The translations under genes were made by a program, and so were the position numbers. Positions 51,924-61,052 of a stretch of DNA of 64,000 bases are shown here, piece after piece (positions within the stretch are counted from its first letter, which is position 1; every line of letters begins with the position of its first letter). Origin of the DNA: an uncultured Clostridia bacterium (GTDB lineage: Bacteria; Bacillota; Clostridia; TANB77; CAG-508); NCBI GenBank assembly GCA_944393465.1, contig CALYAG010000009.1:1-64000 (forward strand), written 5' to 3'. Below the pieces are notes generated by a model. The model saw only the letters and a list, made by a program, of their open reading frames with translations, was not told where the DNA came from and did not search any database.

Positions 51924-52601
51924 TTATTGATTATCTTCACCCCCTTGGGGTTCTGGAGCCTCCATATTTTTTTGCGAATTATTATTTTCTTGATTTTCAT
52001 TATTTTCTTTGGTCTCATCAGTGTTTTCGTCAGTAATACTTTCTTTCTCTTCTAGCTCATCTATAACTATTTGCCTATTGCTATCAAGCTTATATTTTGG
52101 TAGTTCTGGCAAATCTTTAATACTTTTTAGTCCAAACATTTTTAAAAAATCATCTGTTACCCTGTAGGTCATTGGTTTACCAGGCAAATCTGCCTTACCT
52201 GCTTGCTCAATTAAATTATATTCTAAAAGTCTATAAATAGAAGCCGATGAGTCAACACCCCTTATTGTATCAACATCTGCTTTAGTTGCTCTACTATTAT
52301 ATGCAATTATGCTAAGCACTTCAAGTGATGCCTGTGAAAGTGTAGGCTTTGCACCTTTACTAAGCATTGGGTATATATATTCGTGATATTCTTTTTTGGA
52401 TGCTAACTGATAGCCATCTTCAACACGCACTATTTCAAGTCCTCTTCCTTCTTCTGCGTAGTCTTTTTCAAGCTCTGCTATAGTAGAAATAATTTCATCT
52501 GAATTTACTTCTAGTAACGCCATAAGCTCTCTAATTTTTACTACCCTACCAGCAGCAAACAATATAGCTTCAATTACTCCTTTTAGTTTTTCTTTTTCCA
52601 T
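51924..52601 (-). CDS. scpB: Segregation and condensation protein B
   Basis: Kleisin-associated winged-helix subunit of the SMC-ScpAB condensin; 225 aa. It starts LKGVIEAILFAAGRVVKI. The two winged helices contain SQASLEVLSIIAYNSRATKADVDTIRGVDSSAS (in two parts) and GKADLPGKPMTYRVTDDFLKMFGL. The last 45 residues form a Glu/Asn-rich disordered tail not needed for the core fold. AAAGGAAAATAAA precedes the ATG. scpA is not in the window. Confidence 0.94.
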   Translation of the reverse strand: MEKEKLKGVIEAILFAAGRVVKIRELMALLEVNSDEIISTIAELEKDYAEEGRGLEIVRVEDGYQLASKKEYHEYIYPMLSKGAKPTLSQASLEVLSIIAYNSRATKADVDTIRGVDSSASIYRLLEYNLIEQAGKADLPGKPMTYRVTDDFLKMFGLKSIKDLPELPKYKLDSNRQIVIDELEEKESITDENTDETKENNENQENNNSQKNMEAPEPQGGEDNQ

Positions 52602-52860
52602 TTTATTTTCCTTTAAAATAAATTACACAATTAGCAACTACTCGTATGCTAATAATGCCCTTATTATATCATCAATTTAGGTCGTTTGCAAGAAATATAT
52701 TTTTTTACTTTTCTTTGAAACTAACTTGACTTTTCTTTATCAAGATTGCTGTACGTTTTTCAAGTATTTTTTCACACTGGTGGTAATATGCATTTTTTAA
52801 TTTCTTTATATAATATTTTAGTATTTTAAACTTTTTATATTTATATAATTTTTTGTCTAT

Positions 52861-52881
52861 TATGCATATTTCTTTTGCATA
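52861..52881. promoter_or_regulatory. Possible operator before the XRE regulator
   Basis: TATGCA, 9 bases, TGCATA: an interrupted palindrome immediately ahead of the ribosome binding site. The upstream gap (52602-52897) holds no other clear signal. Confidence 0.35.
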
Positions 52882-52897
52882 ACAGAAAGGATACTTT

Positions 52898-53164
52898 ATG
52901 AATAATTTTGGAAAATATAATGGCAATCTAAATTTAATTGGTCCTATTATAAGAGAAAAGCGCAAAGAAAAAGGTATGTCTCTTGAAACTTTATCTAATC
53001 AACTATTGTTCCTTGATGTTAATATTCCAATAACAAGTTTACATAGAATAGAAAATAATCAAAGAACTGTTAGAGATTATGAAATTTGTGCAATTGCGGT
53101 TGTTCTTAAAATTGATGTTCAAGATTTATTAAATCCAATTGTTGAAAAATTCAAAAAATTATAA
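52898..53164 (+). CDS. XRE-family helix-turn-helix regulator
   Basis: An 88-aa DNA-binding protein of the Cro/CI type. The HTH is IIREKRKEKGMSLETLSNQL followed by PITSLHRIENNQRTVRDYEICAIAVVL. No other domain is present. AGAAAGGATACTTT precedes the ATG. It is a single gene with a strong terminator downstream, on the opposite strand to scpB. Likely autoregulated through the palindrome ahead of it; targets unknown. Confidence 0.9.
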   Translation: MNNFGKYNGNLNLIGPIIREKRKEKGMSLETLSNQLLFLDVNIPITSLHRIENNQRTVRDYEICAIAVVLKIDVQDLLNPIVEKFKKL

Positions 53165-53174
53165 AAGTTGTTAA

Positions 53175-53250
53175 TGTCACGGTTTTTTGCATACTATTAA
53201 CCAAAGCATATATATGCATTATTTTTAATTGTGCAAAAAAAGCCGTGGCA
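53175..53250 (+). terminator. Large hairpin after the XRE gene
   Basis: TGTCACGGTTTTTTGCA pairs with TGCAAAAAAAGCCGTGGCA, one base bulged, around a loop of about 40 nt. There is little T-run after it, so an RNA structure of another kind is possible. Confidence 0.55.
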
Positions 53251-53291
53251 TTATCATAAATTAATCATAAAAAAACTTGACATTTACAACT

Positions 53292-53320
53292 TTGACATCT
53301 TCATTTTTTTATGTTATATT
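53292..53320 (+). promoter_or_regulatory. Promoter of the 59-aa gene
   Basis: TTGACA, a 17-bp spacer and TATATT, 42 bases before the start codon. Confidence 0.65.
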
Positions 53321-53362
53321 TTTTATATAAATTTTAAGTATTTAAAAATATGAGGTGGTACT

Positions 53363-53542
53363 ATGATAGAAGAAAACGATAAAAATGAACGTAAGCCAAA
53401 GAAAATTGAGATTGTACAAGGTAATTCAAAAGATTTGAATATATCTAATGTCAGAGATAGTTTAATTATGGAAAAACCTGAAGAAACTCCAAAACAAAAT
53501 ATTATTATTCCTGAAAATGTCAATTCAAAAGATGAAAAATAG
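53363..53542 (+). CDS. Small hydrophilic protein of unknown function
   Basis: 59 aa starting MIEENDKNERKPKKIEIV, with GAGGTGG 6 bases before the ATG and a consensus promoter. It is rich in Lys, Glu and Asn and ends NIIIPENVNSKDEK, probably mostly disordered. I do not recognise it. It converges on the ROK-kinase gene, with only 3 bases between their stops. Confidence 0.7.
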   Translation: MIEENDKNERKPKKIEIVQGNSKDLNISNVRDSLIMEKPEETPKQNIIIPENVNSKDEK

Positions 53543-53545
53543 GGG

Positions 53546-54457
53546 CTATATTTCAGTTGCCCCTATTATTCCAGCATCATTTTTTAATTTTGCCACTAAC
53601 AAATCTGTTTTAGTGTCTTTGTTAAATTTAAGTTTTTCTAATTTTTCTTTTAACATAGGCAAAAATATATCACAATAATATGAAAAACTTCCGCCAAAGC
53701 TAATTGCTTGTGGCTCAAAAATATTTATTATATTTGAAAGACCTATACTGACATTATCTAAATAATCATTCACAAAAGTGCTTACACTTTTTTTGTCCAT
53801 ATTATTTCTAATATACATTTGCACTTCTTCAGCTTCTGTGGTATCACTCATATTAAATTCACTTATAGCATTTGCCTTAAATCTTTTCATTGAAGCATAT
53901 GTTTCAAAGCATCCGTTTTTACCGCAATTGCATTTTCTGCCTTCTTTATCTATCACCATATGGCCAAATTCAAAGCCCGGATTTTGTTTTGGCTCTAGTA
54001 AATCATCATTTAAAAATACAGCGCTTCCTACTCCTGTGCCAATGCATAAAAATATGCAATCACTATATTTTTTTAGTGAACCATATTGTTTTTCTGCTAA
54101 GCCAGCACATTTACCATCATTTTTTATTTTTACATTTACTTTATATTTTTTCTTTAACTCCTCACCCAAATTAAATTCTTTTATATGTAAATTTACCAAA
54201 TTACGTATATTGCCTCCTTTTGGGCTTCCCGGTACTGCTATGCCGATTTTAGATATGTCTCCTGCTGTGAAATCATTTTTTTCTAAAAGCATACTAATTT
54301 CGTTTTCTATTATTTCTACAAGCAATCTCTCTACTCTTTTTTCCTCTTTTATATTAGAAATATTTATATCTCTACTTTCTTTTGAAATAAGCTCGCCATT
54401 TTTATCTACTAAACCAGTAGCAACATGGCTTCCACCTATGTCTATTCCAATTTTCAT
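53546..54457 (-). CDS. ROK-family sugar kinase (glucokinase-like)
   Basis: 303 aa from the ATG at 54457, giving the usual N-terminus MKIGIDIGGSHVATGLVD; an ATG four codons earlier is too close to the AGAAAGGA site. The ATP-binding phosphate loop is IDIGGSH, followed by IKNDGKCAGLAE and the ROK signature CIGTGVGSAVFLNDDLL. The zinc-binding HMVIDKEGRKCNCGKNGCFE has the His and three Cys of the family. Most such proteins phosphorylate glucose or N-acetyl sugars; the exact substrate is not settled by sequence. Confidence 0.93.
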   Translation of the reverse strand: MKIGIDIGGSHVATGLVDKNGELISKESRDINISNIKEEKRVERLLVEIIENEISMLLEKNDFTAGDISKIGIAVPGSPKGGNIRNLVNLHIKEFNLGEELKKKYKVNVKIKNDGKCAGLAEKQYGSLKKYSDCIFLCIGTGVGSAVFLNDDLLEPKQNPGFEFGHMVIDKEGRKCNCGKNGCFETYASMKRFKANAISEFNMSDTTEAEEVQMYIRNNMDKKSVSTFVNDYLDNVSIGLSNIINIFEPQAISFGGSFSYYCDIFLPMLKEKLEKLKFNKDTKTDLLVAKLKNDAGIIGATEI

Positions 54458-54483
54458 AAAAAATTTCATTCCTTTCTAAAAAA

Positions 54484-54608
54484 TGTCAATTGGGGACGGT
54501 CCCAAATTGACATTTTCGATTTAGGACCATCCCCCAACTGAAAATTTTTTCGACTTAAGACCGTCCCCAACTGAAAATTTTCGATTTAGGACCGTCCCCA
54601 ACTGAAAA
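54484..54608. repeat. Cluster of GGGGACGG-type repeats, both forms side by side
   Basis: One TGTCAA-form left half (TGTCAATTGGGGACGGTCCC to AATTGACA) is followed by three TTTTCG-form right halves (for example CGATTTAGGACCGTCCCCAA). It lies between the ROK-kinase start and the pilC stop. Confidence 0.85.
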
Positions 54609-54621
54609 TTTCCATTTGACA

Positions 54622-55971
54622 TTAGAATCCTGCTGCTGAGAATAAGAATTTACCCATGTAAACCTCAATACAAGGTACAAGTACAACTATTGTAATTAAG
54701 ATAATTACTACACCTATAATTGAGTACAATATTTGTGGCAAGATCTTAACTATTCTATCTATAATTTGGTCAATATCCATATCCATATATTCAACCAATT
54801 TTTCCATCATAGCAGGTAAATCTGTTTGCATACCTATTTTAAGCATTTCTGTTATCATAGGTTCAGCTAATCCAGATTTTTCAAATGGTTCTACCCATGA
54901 ATCACCGACTATAATATTATTTATAGCAGTCTCTATAATTGACAGCATTACTAGGTTTTTGACTACATTTTTACTAACATCCAGTGCCTCTTGAATTCTC
55001 ATACCATTTTTTAGGTTTAATACCATAGCTTTAGTTAACCTTGAAAAGTCTATAGCAAATATAAGTTGTCCAAATATAGGCATTGTATATTTAAAGTAAT
55101 CCCATCTATATTTTCCTCTTGGAGTTCTAATATATAGTACAATACCAGCTATTATTGCTGCTATAATTACGGTAGGAATAAACCAATATTCCTGTACTTT
55201 TGTAAGGAAGTTTGAAAAAGCTATAGTGTACCAAGGCAATTGATCTGTTGTTCCAACTTCTGCAAATATGTCTTGTATAATTGGAACTACATACATACTT
55301 CCAAAGAATAGTATTACAAGAAGTACAACGAATTGTGCAATATTTGGTATTAATATTTTTTTCAATTTTCTTGTTAAATCATTAGATGAATCTAAGTATT
55401 CTACTGCCTGTCTTAGCGACTCTTCCAAAGATCCTGATAACTCTCCAACTTTTATTAAGTTGATGTATATATAAGGGAAGATATCAGAGTAGTATTCCAT
55501 TGTAGTGTACATATAATCTCCTGATTCAACACCAGCTAATATATCTTCTAATATACCTTTTAATGTTGGGTTTTCAGTTGATTGTATTATTGTTCCAAGT
55601 GCATGCACATTGTTAAAACCCGCTTTTTTAAGTAAATACAAGTTTTGCGTAAATATAACTATATCTCTACTTGTTACTTTTTGAGTTTTTGTTAATGACA
55701 TATTTAATTTTTCAATTGCAGAAAATTTTCTAGTGTCTTTTTTTGGAGCAATACTTGCAGAGTTTGCTAGTTGCATTATTTCATCTATATTTGTTATATT
55801 TCTTTTTAGTCCACCTTTTTTGTATTTTCCAAAACTTACTTGAGTAACATTTATTGGCATAAGTCCATTTAATTTTAGCTTTTTTATAAGGTTTTGCTTA
55901 CTTTTGTCTTGAACCCTATTTTTTACGACTATGCCATTTTCGTCAACTGCCCTGTATACATACTCTGGCAT
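54622..55971 (-). CDS. pilC: Type IV pilus inner-membrane platform protein PilC
   Basis: A 449-aa GspF/PilC-family protein that anchors the assembly ATPase in the membrane. The N-terminus PEYVYRAVDENGIVVKNRV is typical. Two T2SSF domains follow (about 95-225 and 300-430), each with membrane helices (IAQFVVLLVILFFGSMYVVPII; YWFIPTVIIAAIIAGIVLYI; SIIGVVIILITIVVLVPCIEVY). It is the last gene of the pilus operon. Confidence 0.94.
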   Translation of the reverse strand: MPEYVYRAVDENGIVVKNRVQDKSKQNLIKKLKLNGLMPINVTQVSFGKYKKGGLKRNITNIDEIMQLANSASIAPKKDTRKFSAIEKLNMSLTKTQKVTSRDIVIFTQNLYLLKKAGFNNVHALGTIIQSTENPTLKGILEDILAGVESGDYMYTTMEYYSDIFPYIYINLIKVGELSGSLEESLRQAVEYLDSSNDLTRKLKKILIPNIAQFVVLLVILFFGSMYVVPIIQDIFAEVGTTDQLPWYTIAFSNFLTKVQEYWFIPTVIIAAIIAGIVLYIRTPRGKYRWDYFKYTMPIFGQLIFAIDFSRLTKAMVLNLKNGMRIQEALDVSKNVVKNLVMLSIIETAINNIIVGDSWVEPFEKSGLAEPMITEMLKIGMQTDLPAMMEKLVEYMDMDIDQIIDRIVKILPQILYSIIGVVIILITIVVLVPCIEVYMGKFLFSAAGF

Positions 55972-56014
55972 AAATTAGTCCTCCTTTTACTATAAAATTT
56001 AGTCTTTTGTATTA

Positions 56015-57148
56015 TTAATTATTATATAGATTTTGGTCTTGTCCTTCTTGCTCTTCTTCTTTCTTTAATTTCATTTGCATAATTGTTCTATTTAATACTT
56101 CTATGTTCTTTTCTTCAACTTGTGCTTTAGCTTGGTCTAGTGTAATTATATCATCAGTAAATAATTTTGCAAGTGAATTTATTAAACCAATACTTCCATT
56201 TGCAGAACTACTCTGTATAGCATCTTCTATTTCTGATGTTGTTAATTTTTCCTTTCTTATTAAACCAGATACTACATTATCTACTACCATAACTTCTGGT
56301 ACTAATGATAGTGTGCCCTTTTTATTTTTAATTAATCTTTGTGAAATAACCAATTTTAATAATGATGCTATTAAGTATTTAACTTGTGATTGGTCTCCTA
56401 CTTCGTAGAAGTTTATCATTCTATCTACAGTTTCGGCACATGATTTTGTGTGAAGTGTACCTATAACTAAGTGTCCAGATTCAGCTGTTTCTATAGCTGC
56501 TTCCATTGTTTCTTTATCTCTAATCTCACCTATTACAAGTATGTCACAGTCCTCTCTTAAAGAGTTTTTTGTACCTATACTATATGATGGAACATCTCCT
56601 CCAACTCCAACTTCTTTTTGAACAATTATAGATTTTTTACATTTATGTTTGTATTCTACTGGGCTTTCTAGTGTAAGTATTTTTTTATTATCATTATCAT
56701 TTATATAGTTTATTAAAGCATTTAGAGTTGTTGATTTACCAGAGTTTGTTTTACCAGTAACAAGTATTAACCCCTGAGTTTGACTTGTCATTCTTCTTAC
56801 TATATCTGGAACACCAAGTTCTTCATATGTTGGAAGTTCATTTCTTATAAGTCTTGTAATTATAACAGGGAGTCCATTTGAGCAAGATATATTTACTCTT
56901 AAACGTATGTCTTCAAATTCTGCTGATGTGTCTAATACTTTATTTTCTCTATAAAATGCATCTTTATCTACATTTCCTTTTAAGAAATAATCATATACTT
57001 CTAATATGTCATCTTTATCAATAACATCATATTGTGATAATTCCATTAGGTCTCTGTTTACTCTTATTTTAGGCTTTATTCCTGGTATAAAATGTACATC
57101 AGATGCCTTCATTTTTTTTGCTTCTGCTAAAATTGCATTTACATCCAT
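56015..57148 (-). CDS. pilT: Pilus retraction ATPase PilT
   Basis: A 377-aa secretion-type hexameric ATPase for pilus retraction and twitching. It starts DVNAILAEAKKMKASDVHFI, the usual PilT N-terminus. Walker A is VTGKTNSGKSTTLN, the Asp box is IGTKNSLREDCDILVIGEIRD, and the His box is HLVIGTLHTKSCAETVDRMI. An acidic Gln/Glu tail ends the protein. It follows pilB and precedes pilC. Confidence 0.94.
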   Translation of the reverse strand: MDVNAILAEAKKMKASDVHFIPGIKPKIRVNRDLMELSQYDVIDKDDILEVYDYFLKGNVDKDAFYRENKVLDTSAEFEDIRLRVNISCSNGLPVIITRLIRNELPTYEELGVPDIVRRMTSQTQGLILVTGKTNSGKSTTLNALINYINDNDNKKILTLESPVEYKHKCKKSIIVQKEVGVGGDVPSYSIGTKNSLREDCDILVIGEIRDKETMEAAIETAESGHLVIGTLHTKSCAETVDRMINFYEVGDQSQVKYLIASLLKLVISQRLIKNKKGTLSLVPEVMVVDNVVSGLIRKEKLTTSEIEDAIQSSSANGSIGLINSLAKLFTDDIITLDQAKAQVEEKNIEVLNRTIMQMKLKKEEEQEGQDQNLYNN

Positions 57149-57205
57149 AATTTTTTATCCTCACTTATTAAATTTAGGTTTTAAAATGGACCTATACCAC
57201 ATCTT

Positions 57206-58834
57206 TTAATAAAATAATAACTTGCTATTTAATTCTTCCAATGTTGTAATTCCACTTAGAACTTTTCTAATGCCTTCTACTATCATTGGCTTATATCCTT
57301 CTTTATATGCTTCTTCTCTTATTTCAAGTGTTGAGGCATCTTTTATTATAAGTTCTTTTATTGGATCTGTAATAAGAAGTGTTTCAAATATGGCAATTCT
57401 ATCAAAATATCCACTGTTATTGCATTTGTCACAGCCAACTGCATCATATGTTTTTGCATTAGTTAAGTCAAATTCTACTCCATATCTTTGTCCAATTGAT
57501 TGAATTATTTTCTTTTCTTCTTCTGTAAACTCTCTTTCCCTTCTGCAATGTGGGCATAACTTTCTAATTAGTCTTTGCGAAATTGATGTTGCCAAAGTAC
57601 TTGATATATCATAATTAGATACATCCATTTTTCTAAGTCTTGACACAACCTCTATTGCATTTATTGTGTGTATTGTAGAAAGTACATAGTGACCAGTTTG
57701 TCCAGCTTGCATTGCTATTTCTGCTGTTTCTGGGTCTCTTATTTCTCCTACCAATATAATGTCTGGGTCCTGTCTTAATACTGTTCTTAAAGATCCTGCA
57801 AATGTTGTTTTGTTATCTATTTCAATTTGGTTTAGCCCCGGTATACGAATTTCTACTGGGTCTTCAATTGTTGTTATGTTTATTTCAGGTCTGTCTAGGT
57901 AATTTATTACACTATAAAGAGTTGTTGTTTTACCTTCTCCTGTAGGTGCAGCAATAACTGTTATGCTGTTTCTTTTGTCAAATGCATCTTTTAATAATTT
58001 TTGATCCTCTGGATAACCTAATTCAACTAAGTTCTTTATGTCTATATCCTTTTTAAGTAGTCTTAACACAAATTTTTCACCATGAATATTTTTTTGTGAA
58101 GATACACGAATATTATAATTTGGGTACATTATAATTCTACCATCTTGAGGTTCTTGTTTTTCCTGATGCATATTTGAAATTGCTTTTAATCTACCTATTA
58201 TTTGACTTTGCTTGTCTTTATCTATTTTTGCAACAGTATAAAGCTCTCCATCTATTCTGTATCTTACTCTAACGCTGTCTTCCATTGGTTCAATATGAAT
58301 GTCGCTAGCTCTTTTTGCCATGGCGGTTCTAATAATATTATCAACAATTGTTGTACCAGTTGCATCAGTATCAATTCTTTCAGTAGAAACACTTGAAATT
58401 GCACTTAAAACTTTATCAATATTTGTTTTAAATGTAATATATCTTTCCATTACTAAGCCTTTATTAAGCATTAATAGTCTTACTGTTTCTACTTGTCCTT
58501 TATTACTTACATCTGCAAAGCACACCTTTATTGTTCCATTATCAACTTCAAAAGGCACTGCTCTTGCTTCTCTTGCAATATCTAAAGAAATATATTTTGA
58601 AATATCTATTGTAATATCAGCATCTGTTAAATATATTACTTTTTCACCAAATACCTCTCCCATTGCATTTAACAATTTTCTTGGTTCTGCTAAATGTAGC
58701 TCATTTAAAATATCTCCAAGCTTTTCTTTTGGATGAGTAGCTTGATACTCCAAAGCCTCAGTTATATCTTCCTGTTTTACAATACCTCTTCTTACAAGTT
58801 CTATACCTAATGGTTGTCTTTGATTTGTAGCCAT
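57206..58834 (-). CDS. pilB: Pilus assembly ATPase PilB
   Basis: A 542-aa GspE/PilB-family extension motor. The MshEN-type N-terminal domain is at about 1-150. Walker A is IAAPTGEGKTTTLYS, with Glu in place of the usual Ser. Walker B and the Asp/His boxes are RTVLRQDPDIILVGEIRD and HYVLSTIHTINAIE. The zinc segment has the CPHC and CDKC pairs of PilB proteins. GAAAGGAGATAAAT precedes the ATG. Confidence 0.95.
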   Translation of the reverse strand: MATNQRQPLGIELVRRGIVKQEDITEALEYQATHPKEKLGDILNELHLAEPRKLLNAMGEVFGEKVIYLTDADITIDISKYISLDIAREARAVPFEVDNGTIKVCFADVSNKGQVETVRLLMLNKGLVMERYITFKTNIDKVLSAISSVSTERIDTDATGTTIVDNIIRTAMAKRASDIHIEPMEDSVRVRYRIDGELYTVAKIDKDKQSQIIGRLKAISNMHQEKQEPQDGRIIMYPNYNIRVSSQKNIHGEKFVLRLLKKDIDIKNLVELGYPEDQKLLKDAFDKRNSITVIAAPTGEGKTTTLYSVINYLDRPEINITTIEDPVEIRIPGLNQIEIDNKTTFAGSLRTVLRQDPDIILVGEIRDPETAEIAMQAGQTGHYVLSTIHTINAIEVVSRLRKMDVSNYDISSTLATSISQRLIRKLCPHCRREREFTEEEKKIIQSIGQRYGVEFDLTNAKTYDAVGCDKCNNSGYFDRIAIFETLLITDPIKELIIKDASTLEIREEAYKEGYKPMIVEGIRKVLSGITTLEELNSKLLFY

Positions 58835-58851
58835 ATTTATCTCCTTTCAAA

Positions 58852-59310
58852 TCACCAATATTTTAATACATAATCAATTGTTTTTGTGTAATTTGCTTTA
58901 TCCTCTGTTCCTACTTTTATAGATATTTCTACATATATCTTTTCATCTTTTTTAAATCCTTCTGCTTTAAAATCTAAAATATTTTTTGCTATTTTTTGAT
59001 TATTTTTGTATATAGCGTCATCTCCTATAGTATAAGTATAAACATCACCATCACCAAAAGCTATTCTTACAAATTCTCTATTATTATCATCAGCCAAATT
59101 TTGAACTAATACCTGTTTATTGCTTTTAGCGTCCTCTATAAAATACATATTAAATTTATTAAATTCTGATAAATCAATACTGCTATCACTAATAACATCT
59201 AAATTATTATATATATAATTACTTAGGTTTGCCAAAAGTGCAATAACTATACTAAAAACTATAACATAAATTCCTAGTATTATTAAAGTTATACCTTTTT
59301 CTGCTTTCAT
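58852..59310 (-). CDS. Minor pilin (152 aa)
   Basis: Prepilin-like protein with a leader MKAEKG and then ITLIILGIYVIVFSIVIALL, to be cut by PilD after the Gly. The globular part is acidic and beta-rich (REFVRIAFGDGDVYTYTIGDD). There is no Glu at mature position 5. It is the second of two minor pilins between pilD and pilB. AGAAAGGAATGAAAAG precedes the ATG. Confidence 0.85.
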   Translation of the reverse strand: MKAEKGITLIILGIYVIVFSIVIALLANLSNYIYNNLDVISDSSIDLSEFNKFNMYFIEDAKSNKQVLVQNLADDNNREFVRIAFGDGDVYTYTIGDDAIYKNNQKIAKNILDFKAEGFKKDEKIYVEISIKVGTEDKANYTKTIDYVLKYW

Positions 59311-59358
59311 CTTTTCATTCCTTTCTCACTATTACTCATGTATAGTTTTGAAATTTAC

Positions 59359-59781
59359 TTACTCTTTAACTTTTATTTTTGCAATTTCTATATTTCTTTC
59401 TTCATTGTCAAAGGTATATTTTATATCCACAATAATTTTCTTTACAATATCCTTTGCATCAGAATGTGTGTCTATATATTTTTCTTGTTGTAAAGTTAAT
59501 GTGTATCTATCTTGGGGTAAGTTAATTTGACTAATTATTTTGTCTTTATAGCTATCTAAATCTTCTGTTGCTCCATAATCTTGCATATCAATGTCTTCAC
59601 ATATTTGAATCATATATCCCATTGCGTTTTGATGAATTTTGATAAGTGAAGATTGCTTATATATTTGTATATACAAAGTAAAAATAACTGATGTAAATAG
59701 CATAAATATTAAAGCCCCAGTAGAAATGTCTAAAGCTGTTGCACCCTTTTCCTTATTTAATTTTATCATATATTTTTTCAT
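59359..59781 (-). CDS. Minor pilin (140 aa)
   Basis: Leader MKKYMIKLNKEKG, then ATALDISTGALIFMLFTSVIF as the hydrophobic helix. Asp at mature position 5 stands where type IV pilins carry Glu; it is the only acidic residue at this place among the window's prepilins. The C-terminal half resembles PilV/PilW-type minor pilins only loosely (LTLQQEKYIDTHSDAKDIV). It lies directly downstream of pilD. Confidence 0.8.
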   Translation of the reverse strand: MKKYMIKLNKEKGATALDISTGALIFMLFTSVIFTLYIQIYKQSSLIKIHQNAMGYMIQICEDIDMQDYGATEDLDSYKDKIISQINLPQDRYTLTLQQEKYIDTHSDAKDIVKKIIVDIKYTFDNEERNIEIAKIKVKE

Positions 59782-59792
59782 TTAATCACCTA

Positions 59793-60587
59793 CTAAATCA
59801 TGATAAAGTTTGGCAAAAACATTGTTAAACAGTTAGCAATACATAGATAAAAAGCCATTGGTAAATGCTCATTTTCTTCTTGTTTTTTGTCTTTTTTTAA
59901 AATTGATTTGATTATTTCTGTAAATGCTATTATAAGCAAAGTCATTACTATAGAAATAATTGTAACCAATTCATAAGTAAACAAGTTCATTATTATACTT
60001 AAAATAACTATATTTATTGCATAACTATCTTTGCCCTTTTTCTTAATTTCATATGTGTTTATTATTAATACAATCACTATTATGGCAAAATAAATGATTA
60101 TTCTATTTACATTAAAAGATTCACTATAAATAAATTCATATATTAATGAGAAGAAATTAATTAGAATTCCATATGCCAACACTCTTTTATCAATATAGTG
60201 ATGTTCTATGTCTATGCCTGCTATTAAAAATAAGAAAACTATATATAGAGCACCTAAAATAAAATTAATTATTGTATTTATATTTATGGTATATACATTA
60301 ATTTCTAGCATTAAAGCAAGTAAAACAAAAGATATACCACATAATATTTCTATAATAAAATAGCGTGGGCTTATTTTAGCCTTGCAATATCTGCATCTTC
60401 CTCTAATAAATATATAACTAAGAATTGGAATCATATCTAAAAAGCCAAGTTTGTGATTACATTTTGGGCAATAAGAATGTTTATGAGTTATATCTTGGTC
60501 TAAAGGTATTCTATAAGTAGCAAGGGTTAAAAAGCTTCCAAAAACACTTCCCATTATAAATATTATTATATATAAAATTACATTCAT
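59793..60587 (-). CDS. pilD: Prepilin peptidase PilD
   Basis: A 264-aa aspartic membrane protease that cleaves prepilin leaders and N-methylates the new end. The N-terminal part has SVFGSFLTLATYRIP and the zinc tetra-Cys CPKCNHKL ... CRYCKAKISPRYFIIEI of the methylase domain. The first catalytic Asp is in FLIAGIDIEHHYID. The second active-site region (KKKGKDSYAINIV) is less canonical than the usual G-x-G-D. About seven hydrophobic helices are seen. Confidence 0.92.
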   Translation of the reverse strand: MNVILYIIIFIMGSVFGSFLTLATYRIPLDQDITHKHSYCPKCNHKLGFLDMIPILSYIFIRGRCRYCKAKISPRYFIIEILCGISFVLLALMLEINVYTININTIINFILGALYIVFLFLIAGIDIEHHYIDKRVLAYGILINFFSLIYEFIYSESFNVNRIIIYFAIIVIVLIINTYEIKKKGKDSYAINIVILSIIMNLFTYELVTIISIVMTLLIIAFTEIIKSILKKDKKQEENEHLPMAFYLCIANCLTMFLPNFIMI

Positions 60588-60658
60588 TTGTATTTTCCTT
60601 TTTTAAAATAAGTTAATTTACTTTTATTTAAAGTATTATTTTCTTATTTAGTATAATA

Positions 60659-60693
60659 GAGGTCACCTAAATACGAATAATTTAGGTAACCTC
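60659..60693 (-). terminator. Hairpin between the pilin gene and pilD
   Basis: GAGGTCACCTAAAT pairs with ATTTAGGTAACCTC with one mismatch and a 7-nt loop. No strong T-run follows on the minus strand. It may slow transcription into pilD or protect the pilin mRNA end. Confidence 0.45.
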
Positions 60694-60749
60694 CATATTT
60701 AGTACTATTATATAAAATAATAGAGATTTTTTTAGTTGTTTTTACTTTA

Positions 60750-60983
60750 TTATTTACCAGTTACATATCTGTCGTAAACACTATCAAATGAGCTGTCAAA
60801 TTCATTGAAAGCATGTGATTCATTAGTTTCTGCATTTCTCCAAGTATTAGCAGCATTTTCTGCTCTTTGGAATAAGCCACCTTGTCCAATTGTTAAGCTA
60901 ATAGCAACACCAGCTAATATTAATAGAACAATGATTGTAACAACTAATGCTATTAATGTTATACCTCTTTCTTTCTTAAACAT
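60750..60983 (-). CDS. pilA: Major type IV pilin (short)
   Basis: A 77-aa prepilin: leader MFKKERG, then ITLIALVVTIIVLLILAGVAI. The mature part is only about 70 residues, almost all helix plus a short polar tail (NTWRNAETNESHAFNEFDSS), so it lacks a large beta-sheet head. Mature position 5 is Ala, not Glu. Its place between pilP-like and pilD and the hairpin behind it suggest that it is the main pilin. The symbol is by role. Confidence 0.88.
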   Translation of the reverse strand: MFKKERGITLIALVVTIIVLLILAGVAISLTIGQGGLFQRAENAANTWRNAETNESHAFNEFDSSFDSVYDRYVTGK

Positions 60984-61052
60984 TTAAATTCCCTCCTTAG
61001 TAAAAATTTGTATATATTTATATTATTTATAAATATTACCTAAAATTATAAA

